DNA from: Nocardia higoensis
Lineage (GTDB): Bacteria > Actinomycetota > Actinomycetes > Mycobacteriales > Mycobacteriaceae
NCBI RefSeq assembly: GCF_015477835.1
Contig: NZ_JADLQN010000004.1
Location: 62,001 to 126,000 of the forward strand
Length of the DNA: 64,000 nucleotides
Direction: 5' to 3'
Numbering within the stretch: position 1 is the first letter of the stretch; every line of letters begins with the position of its first letter. Shown here one piece after another: positions 1 to 9,936 of the stretch. The position numbers were made by a program, and so were the translations under genes. The notes below the pieces were generated by a model. It ran no database searches. It saw only the letters and a list, made by a program, of their open reading frames with translations, and was not told the origin of the DNA.

Positions 1-149
1 GCCCAACTGCTTGCCGATAGCGTTCCAATTACGCGCCATCTCTGGAGAATAACGGCGCTCGCCCCCACGGGCCCGGGACCGGTGGCGATCGGGCCCGCGC
101 GCACATGGGACGATGGGGACAGTTTGCCGATACCCAGCTGAGGAGTTCA

Positions 150-2000
<1,851 letters not shown>

Positions 2001-2147
2001 CGACCACGTATATGTGGCGCTTGTCACACTGTGGTCACCTGCCCGTGCCGAAGATGTGACAGCTGGGGCCTGCGGAAATATCGTATGGAGATCTTCTCTC
2101 GGTCGGCCGGGCGAGGATGGCCGGCAATCCCGAGACGTGGAGCACTT

Positions 2148-4259
2148 ATGAAGCGCGACCTGCCTTTCGACGACGACACCGCTGTCCCCGCGTCCGGAGA
2201 CGACACCGCCTACAAGATCGCCACCGGGGTGGCCCGGGTGGCGCGGGCGGGTGCCTATGTCACCGGCGGCGCGCTGGTCGCCTCGCACGGGGCCGGAAGC
2301 TCCGGGCAGTCCGACGAGCAGCAGCTCGACAGCTGGAACGCGGGCTGGGCTTACAACAGCGATCCCCAGCCGGATGTACCGAGCCCGGTGGTCACTTTCC
2401 CGGACCCGGTGCCGAGCTTCGTCTACGACTCCGAACCGCTGCCCGGCTCCGTGCCCGGCTTCGGTGACGCGCCCACCGTGGTCGACGTGACGATGGCCGG
2501 GCGCGACCCGGCCGGACAGCCGCAGGGCGCGCAGTCCTACGGCGAGTACCCCGAGTACGACGAGTACTGGCGAGATTCCGGTGACTCCCCGGACTACGGT
2601 GGTAGCGGCTACGGCGATGGCTACGACTACGGCGCCGGCGGTGAGCCGGAGCCGTCCGAGGGGTCCGGCGGTGTGCCGGTCACCGGCGGCGGCTACGGTC
2701 CCGGTCACGAAGATCCCTCGGACTGGTGGCGACCGGACGGCTTCGGTCTGCCCGGCCACGGCAGCAATCAGCCCATCTACGACTCCGGCGTTCCCGGCCT
2801 GAACGATCTGTTCGAGCCGGGCGTCAACCCCTTGCTGCCGACGACGCCCGCCGCCGGGGAGGTCGAATCCGATGACGCCTCCGCCGATTCGGGCCCTCGT
2901 GCCGAGGACTGGTACGGCGGCTTCGACCCGTTCCAGGGCAGGGATCCGTTCGACGGCGTCGGTGACGGCGCGGGCGACGGCTTCGGTGTCTGGATCGAGA
3001 CCGACGCCTACGCCCAGATCTGGGCCAAGGTCGATGTGGATCTCGAAATCGGGCCCGAGGGCGTCTACCTGACCACCGACGTCCGGGTGGACGCCTCGGC
3101 GGGGCTCACCGTCAAGGCGGCCGCGGGCAACAACGTCGGCGAGCAGATCGACAAGATCTCCGAGTGGATGGACGGCAGCCGCCCCGGCCTGACCGGTAAT
3201 CGTCTCAACGAGCAGTCCGGCAGTGCTTCCTCGACCGCTGGTGCCGCGGGCGCCACGCCTGCGGGCGGCGCCGCGGGGGCTCCCGCGCCCGCGAGTTCCC
3301 CCGCCCCTGCGCCCGCCCCGCAGGTCGCGCCTCCCGTCGCCGCGGCCCCGGTGGCTCCGGCCCCCGCCCCGGCACCGGCCCCCGCGCCGACCGCACCCGC
3401 GGCCGCCGCCCCGGTGGTGGCCACGCCGCTGCAGACCACCGTGCAGCCCGACGCCGCGTCGAACCCGATCGCGAACGTGATCGGCTCCTCGCCCAATCCG
3501 TCGCCGCTGGTCGTGCCTGCCGCCGAGATCCCCGCTGTGCTCGATCTGCCGGCCAAGACGCCTCCGCCGGTGCCGGTTCCGGACAACACCGACCTCGACA
3601 CCGGAAGCGTCCTTCCCGGCACGACCGAGCCGGGCCTGCCCACCCTCACCCCGACGCTGCCGACCCCGGACCTGTCGACGCCGCCCACCGGCGTGCCGCT
3701 GCCGACCGACGACCTGACCTCCCCCGAGGTGCCGACCACCGGTCCCGGCGTCGTCACGAAATTGCCGGGCACCCCGATCACCACGGCTCCCACCCCGGAC
3801 GACGTCACCCTGCCCGACAGCGGATCGCAGCCCTCGACCACGCCGTCGGTGTCGGTGCCCACACCGTCGGCGACCGTGCCGAGCGCCGACGTGCCGACAC
3901 CGACCCCGCATGTGCCGAGCCAGACCATGCCCGTGCCGACCGGGCAGCCCGCGCCCACCCAGACCATCCCCACCCAGACGGTGCCCACCGCGGGTGCGCC
4001 CGGTGGCGGGGCGACGCAGCCGACGGTGGATCTGCCCACGGCGCCGAGCGTCGCCGTGCCGACCGCCGCCGTCCCGGCCAACCCGCCGGTGCGTCTGGAT
4101 CCGATCAGCGACGACGGGGCGCAGGCGTATCACTACTCGACCTACGCGGCGAGTGCACAGCATGCGACACTGTCCAGCGGCCTGGACTCCGGGCTGTGGT
4201 CCCAGGACGCGGATCCGCACCTGGTGGGGACTTCCGGGCTCGACCCGGTGCTGTACTGA
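2148..4259 (+). CDS. Hypothetical Pro/Ala/Thr-rich protein upstream of a dynamin-like gene
   Basis: The product is about 703 residues and belongs to no family I recognise. The first ~250 residues are acidic and rich in Gly, Tyr, Asp and Pro; a short folded-looking segment around residues 280–345 (WIETDAYAQIWAKVDVDLEI, then VYLTTDVRVDAS) is the only part with globular character; residues ~360–660 are low-complexity Ala/Pro then Thr/Pro/Val repeats (PAPAPAPAP, VPTPTPHVP). No clear signal peptide; a weakly hydrophobic stretch lies near residues 25–50 (VARAGAYVTGGALVASHGAG). ATG 2148 is chosen over in-frame starts from 2031, which would lie in the probable promoter (TATCGT near 2080). The dynamin-like gene follows 74 nt downstream, recalling the mycobacterial ini loci where a low-complexity protein precedes dynamins, but the sequence itself does not resemble IniB. 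Confidence 0.75.
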   Translation: MKRDLPFDDDTAVPASGDDTAYKIATGVARVARAGAYVTGGALVASHGAGSSGQSDEQQLDSWNAGWAYNSDPQPDVPSPVVTFPDPVPSFVYDSEPLPGSVPGFGDAPTVVDVTMAGRDPAGQPQGAQSYGEYPEYDEYWRDSGDSPDYGGSGYGDGYDYGAGGEPEPSEGSGGVPVTGGGYGPGHEDPSDWWRPDGFGLPGHGSNQPIYDSGVPGLNDLFEPGVNPLLPTTPAAGEVESDDASADSGPRAEDWYGGFDPFQGRDPFDGVGDGAGDGFGVWIETDAYAQIWAKVDVDLEIGPEGVYLTTDVRVDASAGLTVKAAAGNNVGEQIDKISEWMDGSRPGLTGNRLNEQSGSASSTAGAAGATPAGGAAGAPAPASSPAPAPAPQVAPPVAAAPVAPAPAPAPAPAPTAPAAAAPVVATPLQTTVQPDAASNPIANVIGSSPNPSPLVVPAAEIPAVLDLPAKTPPPVPVPDNTDLDTGSVLPGTTEPGLPTLTPTLPTPDLSTPPTGVPLPTDDLTSPEVPTTGPGVVTKLPGTPITTAPTPDDVTLPDSGSQPSTTPSVSVPTPSATVPSADVPTPTPHVPSQTMPVPTGQPAPTQTIPTQTVPTAGAPGGGATQPTVDLPTAPSVAVPTAAVPANPPVRLDPISDDGAQAYHYSTYAASAQHATLSSGLDSGLWSQDADPHLVGTSGLDPVLY

Positions 4260-4285
4260 TCCGGGGACTCGCGGCCAGGGGGAGC

Positions 4286-4324
4286 ATGCCCATCGAACGA
4301 TCCGAGCGCGACACGCAGGAGTAA
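4286..4324 (+). CDS. Possible 12-residue mini-ORF coupled to the dynamin-like gene
   Basis: An ATG at 4286 preceded by AGGGGGAG (4277–4284) opens a 12-residue frame (MPIERSERDTQE) that ends with TAA at 4322–4324, nine bases before the TTG start of the dynamin-like gene. The next gene's ribosome binding site (AAGGAGGA) overlaps the end of this frame. It could feed ribosomes to the weak TTG start by translational coupling. Whether it is translated cannot be told from sequence. Confidence 0.3.
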   Translation: MPIERSERDTQE

Positions 4325-4333
4325 GGAGGAGGC

Positions 4334-6118
4334 TTGTCTGCCGCAGCTGGGCTGGTGCCGGCAACGGTGAAACATCCCGCCGCGATGACACCGCTCATCC
4401 GGATGCTCGACGAACTGCGGGAGATGACCAGATCCGCGGGCCGCGACGACCTGGACGCGCGGCTGACCATGGTCCGCGCCAGGATCGGCGACCCCCGGGT
4501 GCGTCTGGTGGTCGTCGGCGAACCGAAGAACGGCATGAGCACTCTGGTCAACGGCCTGGTCGGAGCGCCGGTCAGCGCCACCGACGCCGAGTTCAGTGCG
4601 CCGGTGATCGTCGAATACGGCAATGCGCCGACCGCGACGGTGGTCAAGGCCGTCGGACCGGGACGTAACGAGCGTCAGCCGGTCGATCCGGCGCATCTGC
4701 GTTCGATGCTCACCGCGCAGGGCGTGGTCCGTGCCGAGCGGAGCGAGCCGAGCCCGTTGCTCGCCGACGGCATCGTCCTGATGGACGCGCCCGGCACCGG
4801 GGACGAACGGGTGAAGTGGTCGATGATCGCCGCCGCCGACGCCGTGCTGTACGTGACCGAAGCCGCGGCGGAACTGTCTGCCGCGCAATTGGATCACCTG
4901 CAGCGCATCCAGCAGTTCTGTCCGACGGTCGTGTGCGTGCTGAACAAGATCGACCTGTATCCGCACTGGACGCATGTGCAACAGCGGAATCGGGAACTTC
5001 TCGACGCCGCGGGGCTCGGATTCGCCGTGGCCCCGGTCTCGGCGCGGCTGCACCGCGGCGACATTCGCCGCGACATGGAATCCGGCGTGCCACAACTGAT
5101 CGACCACCTGCGCGACCAAGTGGTGTCACGAGCCGATGCGGTGGCCAGGGACGCCGCCCTGCGCGACATCCAGTTGACCGCCGACAATCTCGCCGTCACG
5201 CTCTACACCGAGGCCGAGTCCTTGCGTGATCCGCGCAGGCGCGCCGAGATCACCCAGCAGCTGACCATCGCCCGCGACGAGGCCGACCAGCTGCGGCAGC
5301 GCACCGCGAACTGGCAGATCGCGCTGGCCGACGGCGCGGGTGAGCTCATGGCAGACATCGAACACGATCTGCGCCACCGCCTGCGCAAGCTGGCCCGCGA
5401 CGCCGAAGCCGAGATCGCTCGCACCGATCCGGCGCGCAACTGGAAAGAGTTCGGCGCCGATCTCGACTCGCGTATCTGCGAGGCCATCGAGGAGAACTTC
5501 GTCATGGCGCACTACCGCTCGGTGGAGTTGTGCGAGCAGGTGGCCTCGAAGTTCCCCGCGGGCGATCGGCCACCGCCGCTGCCGGACCTACGTCTGAGCG
5601 ATCCCGGCGAGGTGCTCGAACACGTCGCGCCGCTGGAGGAACTCGACAGCGCGAATCCCGGTGTGACGCAACAGGTCTTGTCCGGTCTGCGCGGTTCCTA
5701 CGGCGGCATCCTGATGGTGGGTCTGGCGACCAGCCTGCTCGGAATGTCGCTGGTGAACTGGTATTCGGCGGGCGCGGGTGTGCTGCTCGGCGTCAACGCG
5801 ATCTGGGACGACCGCAAGAATCGCAAGCTGCGCAGGCGCGCGGAGGCGAAGGTCGCGGTGGCGCGATTGATGGACGACGTGATCTTCCAGGTCGGCAAGG
5901 AGTCACGAAATCGGTTGCGCGCCATGCAGCGCTCGCTGCGCGACCACTTCACCGAGATCGCCGGTCAAGCGATGCGCACCGTCGACGAGGCGCTGCGGGT
6001 GGCCGAGGAGGCGCACGGCAGGTACGGCGACCGGCGCGAGGAACGGCTGGCCGAACTGAACTCCCAACTGGTCAAGTTGCGCGCCGTGCGCGACCGCGCG
6101 ACCGACATGGCGGCCTGA
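4334..6118 (+). CDS. Dynamin-like GTPase family protein (IniA/IniC type) with altered P-loop
   Basis: This 594-residue protein has the layout of bacterial dynamin-like proteins of the mycobacterial IniA/IniC type, which remodel the plasma membrane. G3 (MDAPGTG, near residue 152) and G4 (LNKID, near 200) are present. A helical stalk follows, and two hydrophobic segments near residues 455–490 (GGILMVGLATSLLGM, AGAGVLLGV) would be the membrane paddle. The G1 motif reads GEPKNGMST at residues 62–70, so the lysine that normally contacts the phosphates is Met68. TTG 4334 is the start because AAGGAGGA precedes it. Nucleotide binding may be weak or absent, or supported differently. The low-complexity gene upstream is probably in the same transcript. 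Confidence 0.85.
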   Translation: MSAAAGLVPATVKHPAAMTPLIRMLDELREMTRSAGRDDLDARLTMVRARIGDPRVRLVVVGEPKNGMSTLVNGLVGAPVSATDAEFSAPVIVEYGNAPTATVVKAVGPGRNERQPVDPAHLRSMLTAQGVVRAERSEPSPLLADGIVLMDAPGTGDERVKWSMIAAADAVLYVTEAAAELSAAQLDHLQRIQQFCPTVVCVLNKIDLYPHWTHVQQRNRELLDAAGLGFAVAPVSARLHRGDIRRDMESGVPQLIDHLRDQVVSRADAVARDAALRDIQLTADNLAVTLYTEAESLRDPRRRAEITQQLTIARDEADQLRQRTANWQIALADGAGELMADIEHDLRHRLRKLARDAEAEIARTDPARNWKEFGADLDSRICEAIEENFVMAHYRSVELCEQVASKFPAGDRPPPLPDLRLSDPGEVLEHVAPLEELDSANPGVTQQVLSGLRGSYGGILMVGLATSLLGMSLVNWYSAGAGVLLGVNAIWDDRKNRKLRRRAEAKVAVARLMDDVIFQVGKESRNRLRAMQRSLRDHFTEIAGQAMRTVDEALRVAEEAHGRYGDRREERLAELNSQLVKLRAVRDRATDMAA

Positions 6119-6132
6119 ACCTTCCCGGCCGG

Positions 6133-8094
6133 TCAGCTCGCGTGATGGGCGGGGTGGAATCCGCCCGCCTCGTGGTCGTTCTCGGCCCTGATCACATGCG
6201 TGACCGCGTTGATCAGGGCCAGATGGGTGAACGCCTGCGGAAAATTGCCCAGATGCCTGCCGCGGCGCGGGTCGATCTCTTCGGCGTAGAGCCGGAGCGG
6301 GCTGGCCAGGCCGAGCAGGCGCTCGCACAGGTGCCTGGCCCGCCGCAGTTCGCCGATCTCCACCAGGGCCGAGACCAGCCAGAACGAGCAGATGGTGAAC
6401 GAGCCCTCGCCGCCGGTCAGGCCGTCGTCGGTGGTCGCGGTGCGGTAGCGCAGCACCAGCCCGTTGTCGGTGAGCCGATCGGCGATGGCCAGTACGGTCG
6501 CGCGGACCCGGTGGTCGTCGGCGGGCAGGAACCGTGTCAGCGGCACCAGCAGCAGCGAGGCGTCGAGGGTGTCGCCGCCGTAGGTCTGGGTGAACACGCC
6601 CTCGTCGGTGACACCGTGGGCGAGGACATCGGCTTTGATCTCCTCGGCGATCTCCCGCCATTGCGCGGCACGCTCGAGCTGACCGTGCATCGTGGCCAGT
6701 TTCGCACCGCGATCCAGCGCCACCCAGCACATCACCTTCGACGAGGTGAAGTGCTGCGGTTCGCCGCGCACCTCCCAGATGCTGCGATCGGGCTCGCGCC
6801 AGTGCGCGATCGCGGCGCCGACCTGCCGCTCCAGCAGCGGCCACAGCGTCTCCGGCACCTGTTTGCGGGACTTGACGTGGAGATAGACCGCGTCCAGCAT
6901 GGTGCCCCAGATGTCGTGCTGGTTCTGGTTGAAGGCGTCGTTGCCGATGCGCACCGGCCGCGCGTTGTCATAGCCGCTCAGGTGCGTCAGTTCGCGTTCG
7001 ACGATCGCGCGCTCACCACCGATGCCGTAGAGGACCTGCAACGGCACGGGGTCGCCGTCGGGTCCGGTCGTGGCGTCGTTGAGGAAAGCGAAGAAGTCGT
7101 CGGCCTCGCGGTCCAGACCGAGGGTGTACAGACCCCACAGCGCGAAACTCGCGTCCCTGACCCAGGTGTAGCGGTAGTCCCAGTTGCGTCGCCCGCCGAG
7201 TTGTTCGGGCAGCGAGGTGCTGGCCGCGGCCAGCAGCGCACCGGTCGGAGCGTAGGTGAGGCCCTTCAGCGTCAGCGCGCTGCGTTGCAGGTAGCTGCGC
7301 CAGGGATGGTCGGGGAATTTGCCGAGGGTGATCCACTGTCGCCAGCTGTCGATGGTGTTGCGCATCTTGGCCGCGGCGTCGGCGAATGTCGCGGGCGCGG
7401 GCAGTTCCGCCCAGGTCAGCGCGACGAACACCTGGTCGCCCTCGCGCAGCCGGGTCCGGGCTCGCGCCTGCCTGCCCTCGAGACCGAGGCGCAGATCGGT
7501 GGTCAGCACAAGCGTCGGGTTCGCGCTCGGATCGTTGCGTGCCACCGCGGTGGCCTGCTCGTACACCTTGCCGGTGTACTCCCAGGAAGCCGGGGCGAGG
7601 TGGTAGTCGAACGAGGGCTCGCAGCTCATCTCGAGTTCGACGGTGCCGTTGACGCATTTCACCGTGCGCAACAGCATGTGCTCGGCGTCCCAGTCCATCG
7701 GCGTGCGGCGGTGGGTCCGGCTGCGCTGGTCGTTGTTGTGCCACGGACCGAGTACCAGCGCGTCGCGCACGATCAGCCAGCCGGTCTCGGTCTGCCAGGT
7801 GGTCTCCAGGATCATGCCGCCGGGCAGGTAGCGGCGCGCGGCGGGGACGGTGCGCCCGTACGGTCCGAGGCGGAAATGGCCCGCGCTGCGGTCGAGCAGC
7901 GCCCCGAACACGCTGGGGGAGTCCGGACGCGGCAGGCACATCCATTCCACCGAGCCGTTGGCCGCGACCAGACAGTTCGTCTCGCAGTCGGACAGGAACG
8001 CGTACTCGTCGATCGGCGGGAACGCGGTCGGATGCGGGTCCGTCGCGAACGCGCCGCGAACCGGCAGGTCGGTGGGATCGATGTGCGACGCCAT
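6133..8094 (-). CDS. Glycoside hydrolase family 15 protein, probable trehalase
   Basis: The 653-residue product is a GH15 (glucoamylase-like, alpha/alpha toroid) hydrolase; the mycobacterial relative next to the sulfate transporter is a trehalase, so cleavage of trehalose to glucose is the likely reaction. An N-terminal beta domain (PPIDEYAFLSDCETNCLVA, GSVEWMCLPRPDSPSVF) precedes the catalytic toroid, with the conserved RNWDYRYTWVRDASFAL near residue 300 and EEIDPRRGRHLGNFPQAFTH near 610. No signal peptide is seen, so it is cytoplasmic. ATG at 8092–8094 is the start. It is convergent with the dynamin-like gene (15 nt apart) and divergent from the small membrane-protein genes. It could instead act on another alpha-glucoside; family assignment is firm, substrate less so. 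Confidence 0.88.
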   Translation of the reverse strand: MASHIDPTDLPVRGAFATDPHPTAFPPIDEYAFLSDCETNCLVAANGSVEWMCLPRPDSPSVFGALLDRSAGHFRLGPYGRTVPAARRYLPGGMILETTWQTETGWLIVRDALVLGPWHNNDQRSRTHRRTPMDWDAEHMLLRTVKCVNGTVELEMSCEPSFDYHLAPASWEYTGKVYEQATAVARNDPSANPTLVLTTDLRLGLEGRQARARTRLREGDQVFVALTWAELPAPATFADAAAKMRNTIDSWRQWITLGKFPDHPWRSYLQRSALTLKGLTYAPTGALLAAASTSLPEQLGGRRNWDYRYTWVRDASFALWGLYTLGLDREADDFFAFLNDATTGPDGDPVPLQVLYGIGGERAIVERELTHLSGYDNARPVRIGNDAFNQNQHDIWGTMLDAVYLHVKSRKQVPETLWPLLERQVGAAIAHWREPDRSIWEVRGEPQHFTSSKVMCWVALDRGAKLATMHGQLERAAQWREIAEEIKADVLAHGVTDEGVFTQTYGGDTLDASLLLVPLTRFLPADDHRVRATVLAIADRLTDNGLVLRYRTATTDDGLTGGEGSFTICSFWLVSALVEIGELRRARHLCERLLGLASPLRLYAEEIDPRRGRHLGNFPQAFTHLALINAVTHVIRAENDHEAGGFHPAHHAS

Positions 8095-8174
8095 AACCCA
8101 TCATCGGTGTCCGGCGCGCTCCCCGTCCACCGCCGGGCGCGGGGTGCCCGGCGTCGACCAGTAGGCTGGGCGGT

Positions 8175-8414
8175 GTGGAGCGCATCGCGGGTTGGTGGGA
8201 CGGATTCGAATTGTGGGTGGCGGGGTTGCCGTTCATCCCGCAGTTCTTCGTCGTCCTGATCGGCATGGTGCCGGTGAGCTTCGCCATCGCCTATCTGCTC
8301 GACCGCGGCCTGCGCGCCGCGCTGCGGATGCTCGGCCGGGACCGCCAGGCGGCATCGCCGGAACCCGCCGCCGAGCCGATGCGTCGCGAGCCCGCGGGCA
8401 GCGGGGCCCGCTGA
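8175..8414 (+). CDS. Small single-pass membrane protein
   Basis: A 79-residue protein with one strong transmembrane stretch (FIPQFFVVLIGMVPVSFAIA, residues ~20–45) and a basic, Pro/Ala-rich tail that should be cytoplasmic. The function is unknown. A TAGGCT element at 8162–8167 stands 7 nt before the GTG, so the transcript is probably leaderless. A small membrane protein sits at the same place, between trehalase and the sulfate importer, in mycobacteria as I recall it, which supports a real gene. It overlaps the next tiny frame. Confidence 0.7.
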   Translation: MERIAGWWDGFELWVAGLPFIPQFFVVLIGMVPVSFAIAYLLDRGLRAALRMLGRDRQAASPEPAAEPMRREPAGSGAR

Positions 8415-8491
8415 TGCCACGCTCTCGGGTTCAACTCGCTCTCGTCGCACTGCTGGTACTGGTAGTGGTCGCCTGGTTCTTCACCCGCTGA
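8414..8491 (+). CDS. 25-residue hydrophobic peptide translationally coupled to upstream gene
   Basis: The ATG shares its A with the TGA of the preceding gene (TGATG at 8412–8416), a typical re-initiation junction. The frame encodes MPRSR followed by an uninterrupted hydrophobic helix (VQLALVALLVLVVVAWFFTR), i.e. a minimal positive-inside single-pass membrane peptide. No family is recognised. The coupling and the clean transmembrane composition argue for expression, but size alone keeps confidence moderate. Confidence 0.5.
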   Translation: MPRSRVQLALVALLVLVVVAWFFTR

Positions 8492-8522
8492 TTCTCCACG
8501 GGCGCCGGTGAGGGAGTAGATT

Positions 8523-8559
8523 CGTTCGATTCGAACGCCACCGCGCGCTCTGCTAGAGT
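8523..8559 (+). promoter_or_regulatory. Promoter of sulfate-uptake operon with TTCGAACG palindrome
   Basis: A perfect 15-nt palindrome CGTTCGA-T-TCGAACG occupies 8523–8537 and supplies the -35 region (TTCGAA 8530–8535). After 18 nt comes a -10 element TAGAGT (8554–8559), and the leader GTG follows 6 nt later, so the start codon is probably the transcript's first base. TTCGAACGCC recurs at 8571–8580, 41 nt downstream of the first copy, inside the leader ORF. TTCGAACG is also at the -35 of the sulfate-reduction operon, which makes it a candidate operator for a shared sulfur regulator. Confidence 0.6.
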
Positions 8560-8565
8560 CTGCGC

Positions 8566-8655
8566 GTGTCTTCGAACGCCGTACCGCAGGTCCGCCATGA
8601 ATTGGCGTTGATCGCTGTCGGCAATCTCGCGGTCGCCGACATTCTCTGTCGCTGA
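8566..8655 (+). CDS. Leader peptide with near-terminal Cys, upstream of sulfate ABC operon
   Basis: A 29-residue frame from GTG 8566 to TGA 8653–8655, with central sequence HELALIAVGNLAVADILCR. The sole Cys codon (TGT 8647–8649) is next to last, as expected if ribosome progress at the end of the peptide senses cysteine supply. Upstream promoter spacing indicates a leaderless mRNA. Short Cys-containing ORFs ahead of sulfur-assimilation operons in actinobacteria are known attenuators. This one has no poly-Cys run and no resemblance to the RRHVD-type leader seen at 29830–29916, so it appears to be a distinct type. Confidence 0.65.
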   Translation: MSSNAVPQVRHELALIAVGNLAVADILCR

Positions 8656-8853
8656 AGCGTGTTCGGACACGTCTGCGCTTCCAGTCCCGTAGACCGGCGC
8701 GCACCACGCAGGCGTGACCCGTGCTCGCCGGCCCTCGGCCGGTAGACGCGCCGCTGTCGTCGTACCCCTGTCGGCAGGGTCTACCCGATTCTCAGCCTGT
8801 CTCCGCCGCGACCACGTGGTCGTCGTGGCGGTCCGCACCGAAAGGGCACCAGA
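8656..8853 (+). promoter_or_regulatory. Untranslated leader between Cys peptide and sulfate-binding protein gene
   Basis: This 198-nt stretch lies between the leader stop and the binding-protein ATG. It contains a perfect hairpin CCGGCC-CTC-GGCCGG (8728–8742) and a second small one (CCCTG-TCGG-CAGGG, around 8765–8778). Two GTAGAC motifs flank the first hairpin (near 8690 and 8742). No U-run follows either stem, so any attenuation would be Rho-dependent or translational. No additional ORF with a ribosome binding site was seen. Confidence 0.4.
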
Positions 8854-9900
8854 ATGTCACGCAGAACCTGGCTCGCTCCGCGCCGTCGCTTCGCCGCCGC
8901 CGCTCTCACCACCGCCGCCGCGGTCGTCCTGACGGCCTGCGGCGGCGGCGCCAGTGATTCGGTGGACGGTGGCGGCGCCGACGGTAGCGGCGGCAGCGTC
9001 AATCTCTACGCCTACGCCGTCCCCAAGCCCGGCTTCGACAAGGTGATCCCCGAGTTCCAGAAGACCGAAGCGGGCGAGGGCGTCCAGATCCAGCAGTCCT
9101 ACGGCGCCTCGGGTGACCAGTCCAGGAAGGTGAAGGACGGCGCGCAGGCCGATGTCGTCAACTTCTCCGTAGAACCGGACATCACTCGTCTGGTCGAGGC
9201 AGGCCTGGTCGACGAGAGCTGGAACGCGGGCGCGGACAAGGGTGTGCCGTTCGGTTCGGTGGTGGTGCTCGCGGTGCGCGAGGGCAATCCCGAGAACATC
9301 CAGACCTGGGACGACCTGCTGAAGCCGGGCATCGAGGTCGTCACGCCGAACCCGTTCAGTTCGGGTTCGGCCAAGTGGAATCTGCTGGCGCCTTACGCCG
9401 CGAAGTCCGAGGGCGGCAAGAATCCGCAGGCCGGTCTGGACTACCTGAGTCAGCTGATCTCGCCCGAGCATGTGAAGGTGCAGCCGAAGTCGGGACGCGA
9501 GGCGACCGAGACGTTCCTGCAGGGCACCGGTGATGTGCTGCTCAGCTACGAGAACGAGGCGATCTTCGCCGAGCGCAACGGTGATCCGATCGAGCACGTC
9601 GTGCCCGCGGACACTTTCAAGATCGAGAATCCGGTCGCGGTGCTGAAGAACGCCCAGAACCCGGAGAAGGCGGTCGCCTTCCGTGATTTCCTGTTCACCC
9701 CGGCGGGCCAGAAGGCTTGGGCCGAGGCGGGTTTCCGCCCCGTCGACCCGCAGGTCGCCGCCGATTTCGCCGCCGACTTCCCCACTCCGGCGAAGCTGTG
9801 GACCATCGACGACCTCGGCGGCTGGGACACGGTGAACACCGAACTGTTCACCCCGGACACCGGTTCGATCGCGATCATCTACGAGAACGCGACCAGATAA
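8854..9900 (+). CDS. subI: Sulfate-binding lipoprotein of the sulfate ABC importer
   Basis: A 348-residue extracytoplasmic solute-binding protein that captures sulfate (or thiosulfate) for CysTWA. The N-terminus has two arginines, a hydrophobic core and the lipobox LTAC (Cys ~29), followed by a Gly/Ser/Asp linker, so it is a membrane-anchored lipoprotein. Family hallmarks include VNLYAYAVPKPGFDKVIPEF, the SYGASGDQSRKV anion-binding segment and NPFSSGSAKWNLL. ATG 8854 is preceded by GAAAGG. It is the first structural gene of the operon; cysT follows after 36 nt. The equivalent mycobacterial gene is called subI, elsewhere sbp or cysP. Confidence 0.95.
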   Translation: MSRRTWLAPRRRFAAAALTTAAAVVLTACGGGASDSVDGGGADGSGGSVNLYAYAVPKPGFDKVIPEFQKTEAGEGVQIQQSYGASGDQSRKVKDGAQADVVNFSVEPDITRLVEAGLVDESWNAGADKGVPFGSVVVLAVREGNPENIQTWDDLLKPGIEVVTPNPFSSGSAKWNLLAPYAAKSEGGKNPQAGLDYLSQLISPEHVKVQPKSGREATETFLQGTGDVLLSYENEAIFAERNGDPIEHVVPADTFKIENPVAVLKNAQNPEKAVAFRDFLFTPAGQKAWAEAGFRPVDPQVAADFAADFPTPAKLWTIDDLGGWDTVNTELFTPDTGSIAIIYENATR

Positions 9901-9936
9901 CCAGGTGAGCTGAAGCACACGGAATACTGGAGCAAC

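Noticed and set aside
5530..8259. 909-codon open frame on the plus strand
   Set aside because: It crosses the dynamin-like gene out of frame and lies antisense to trehalase.
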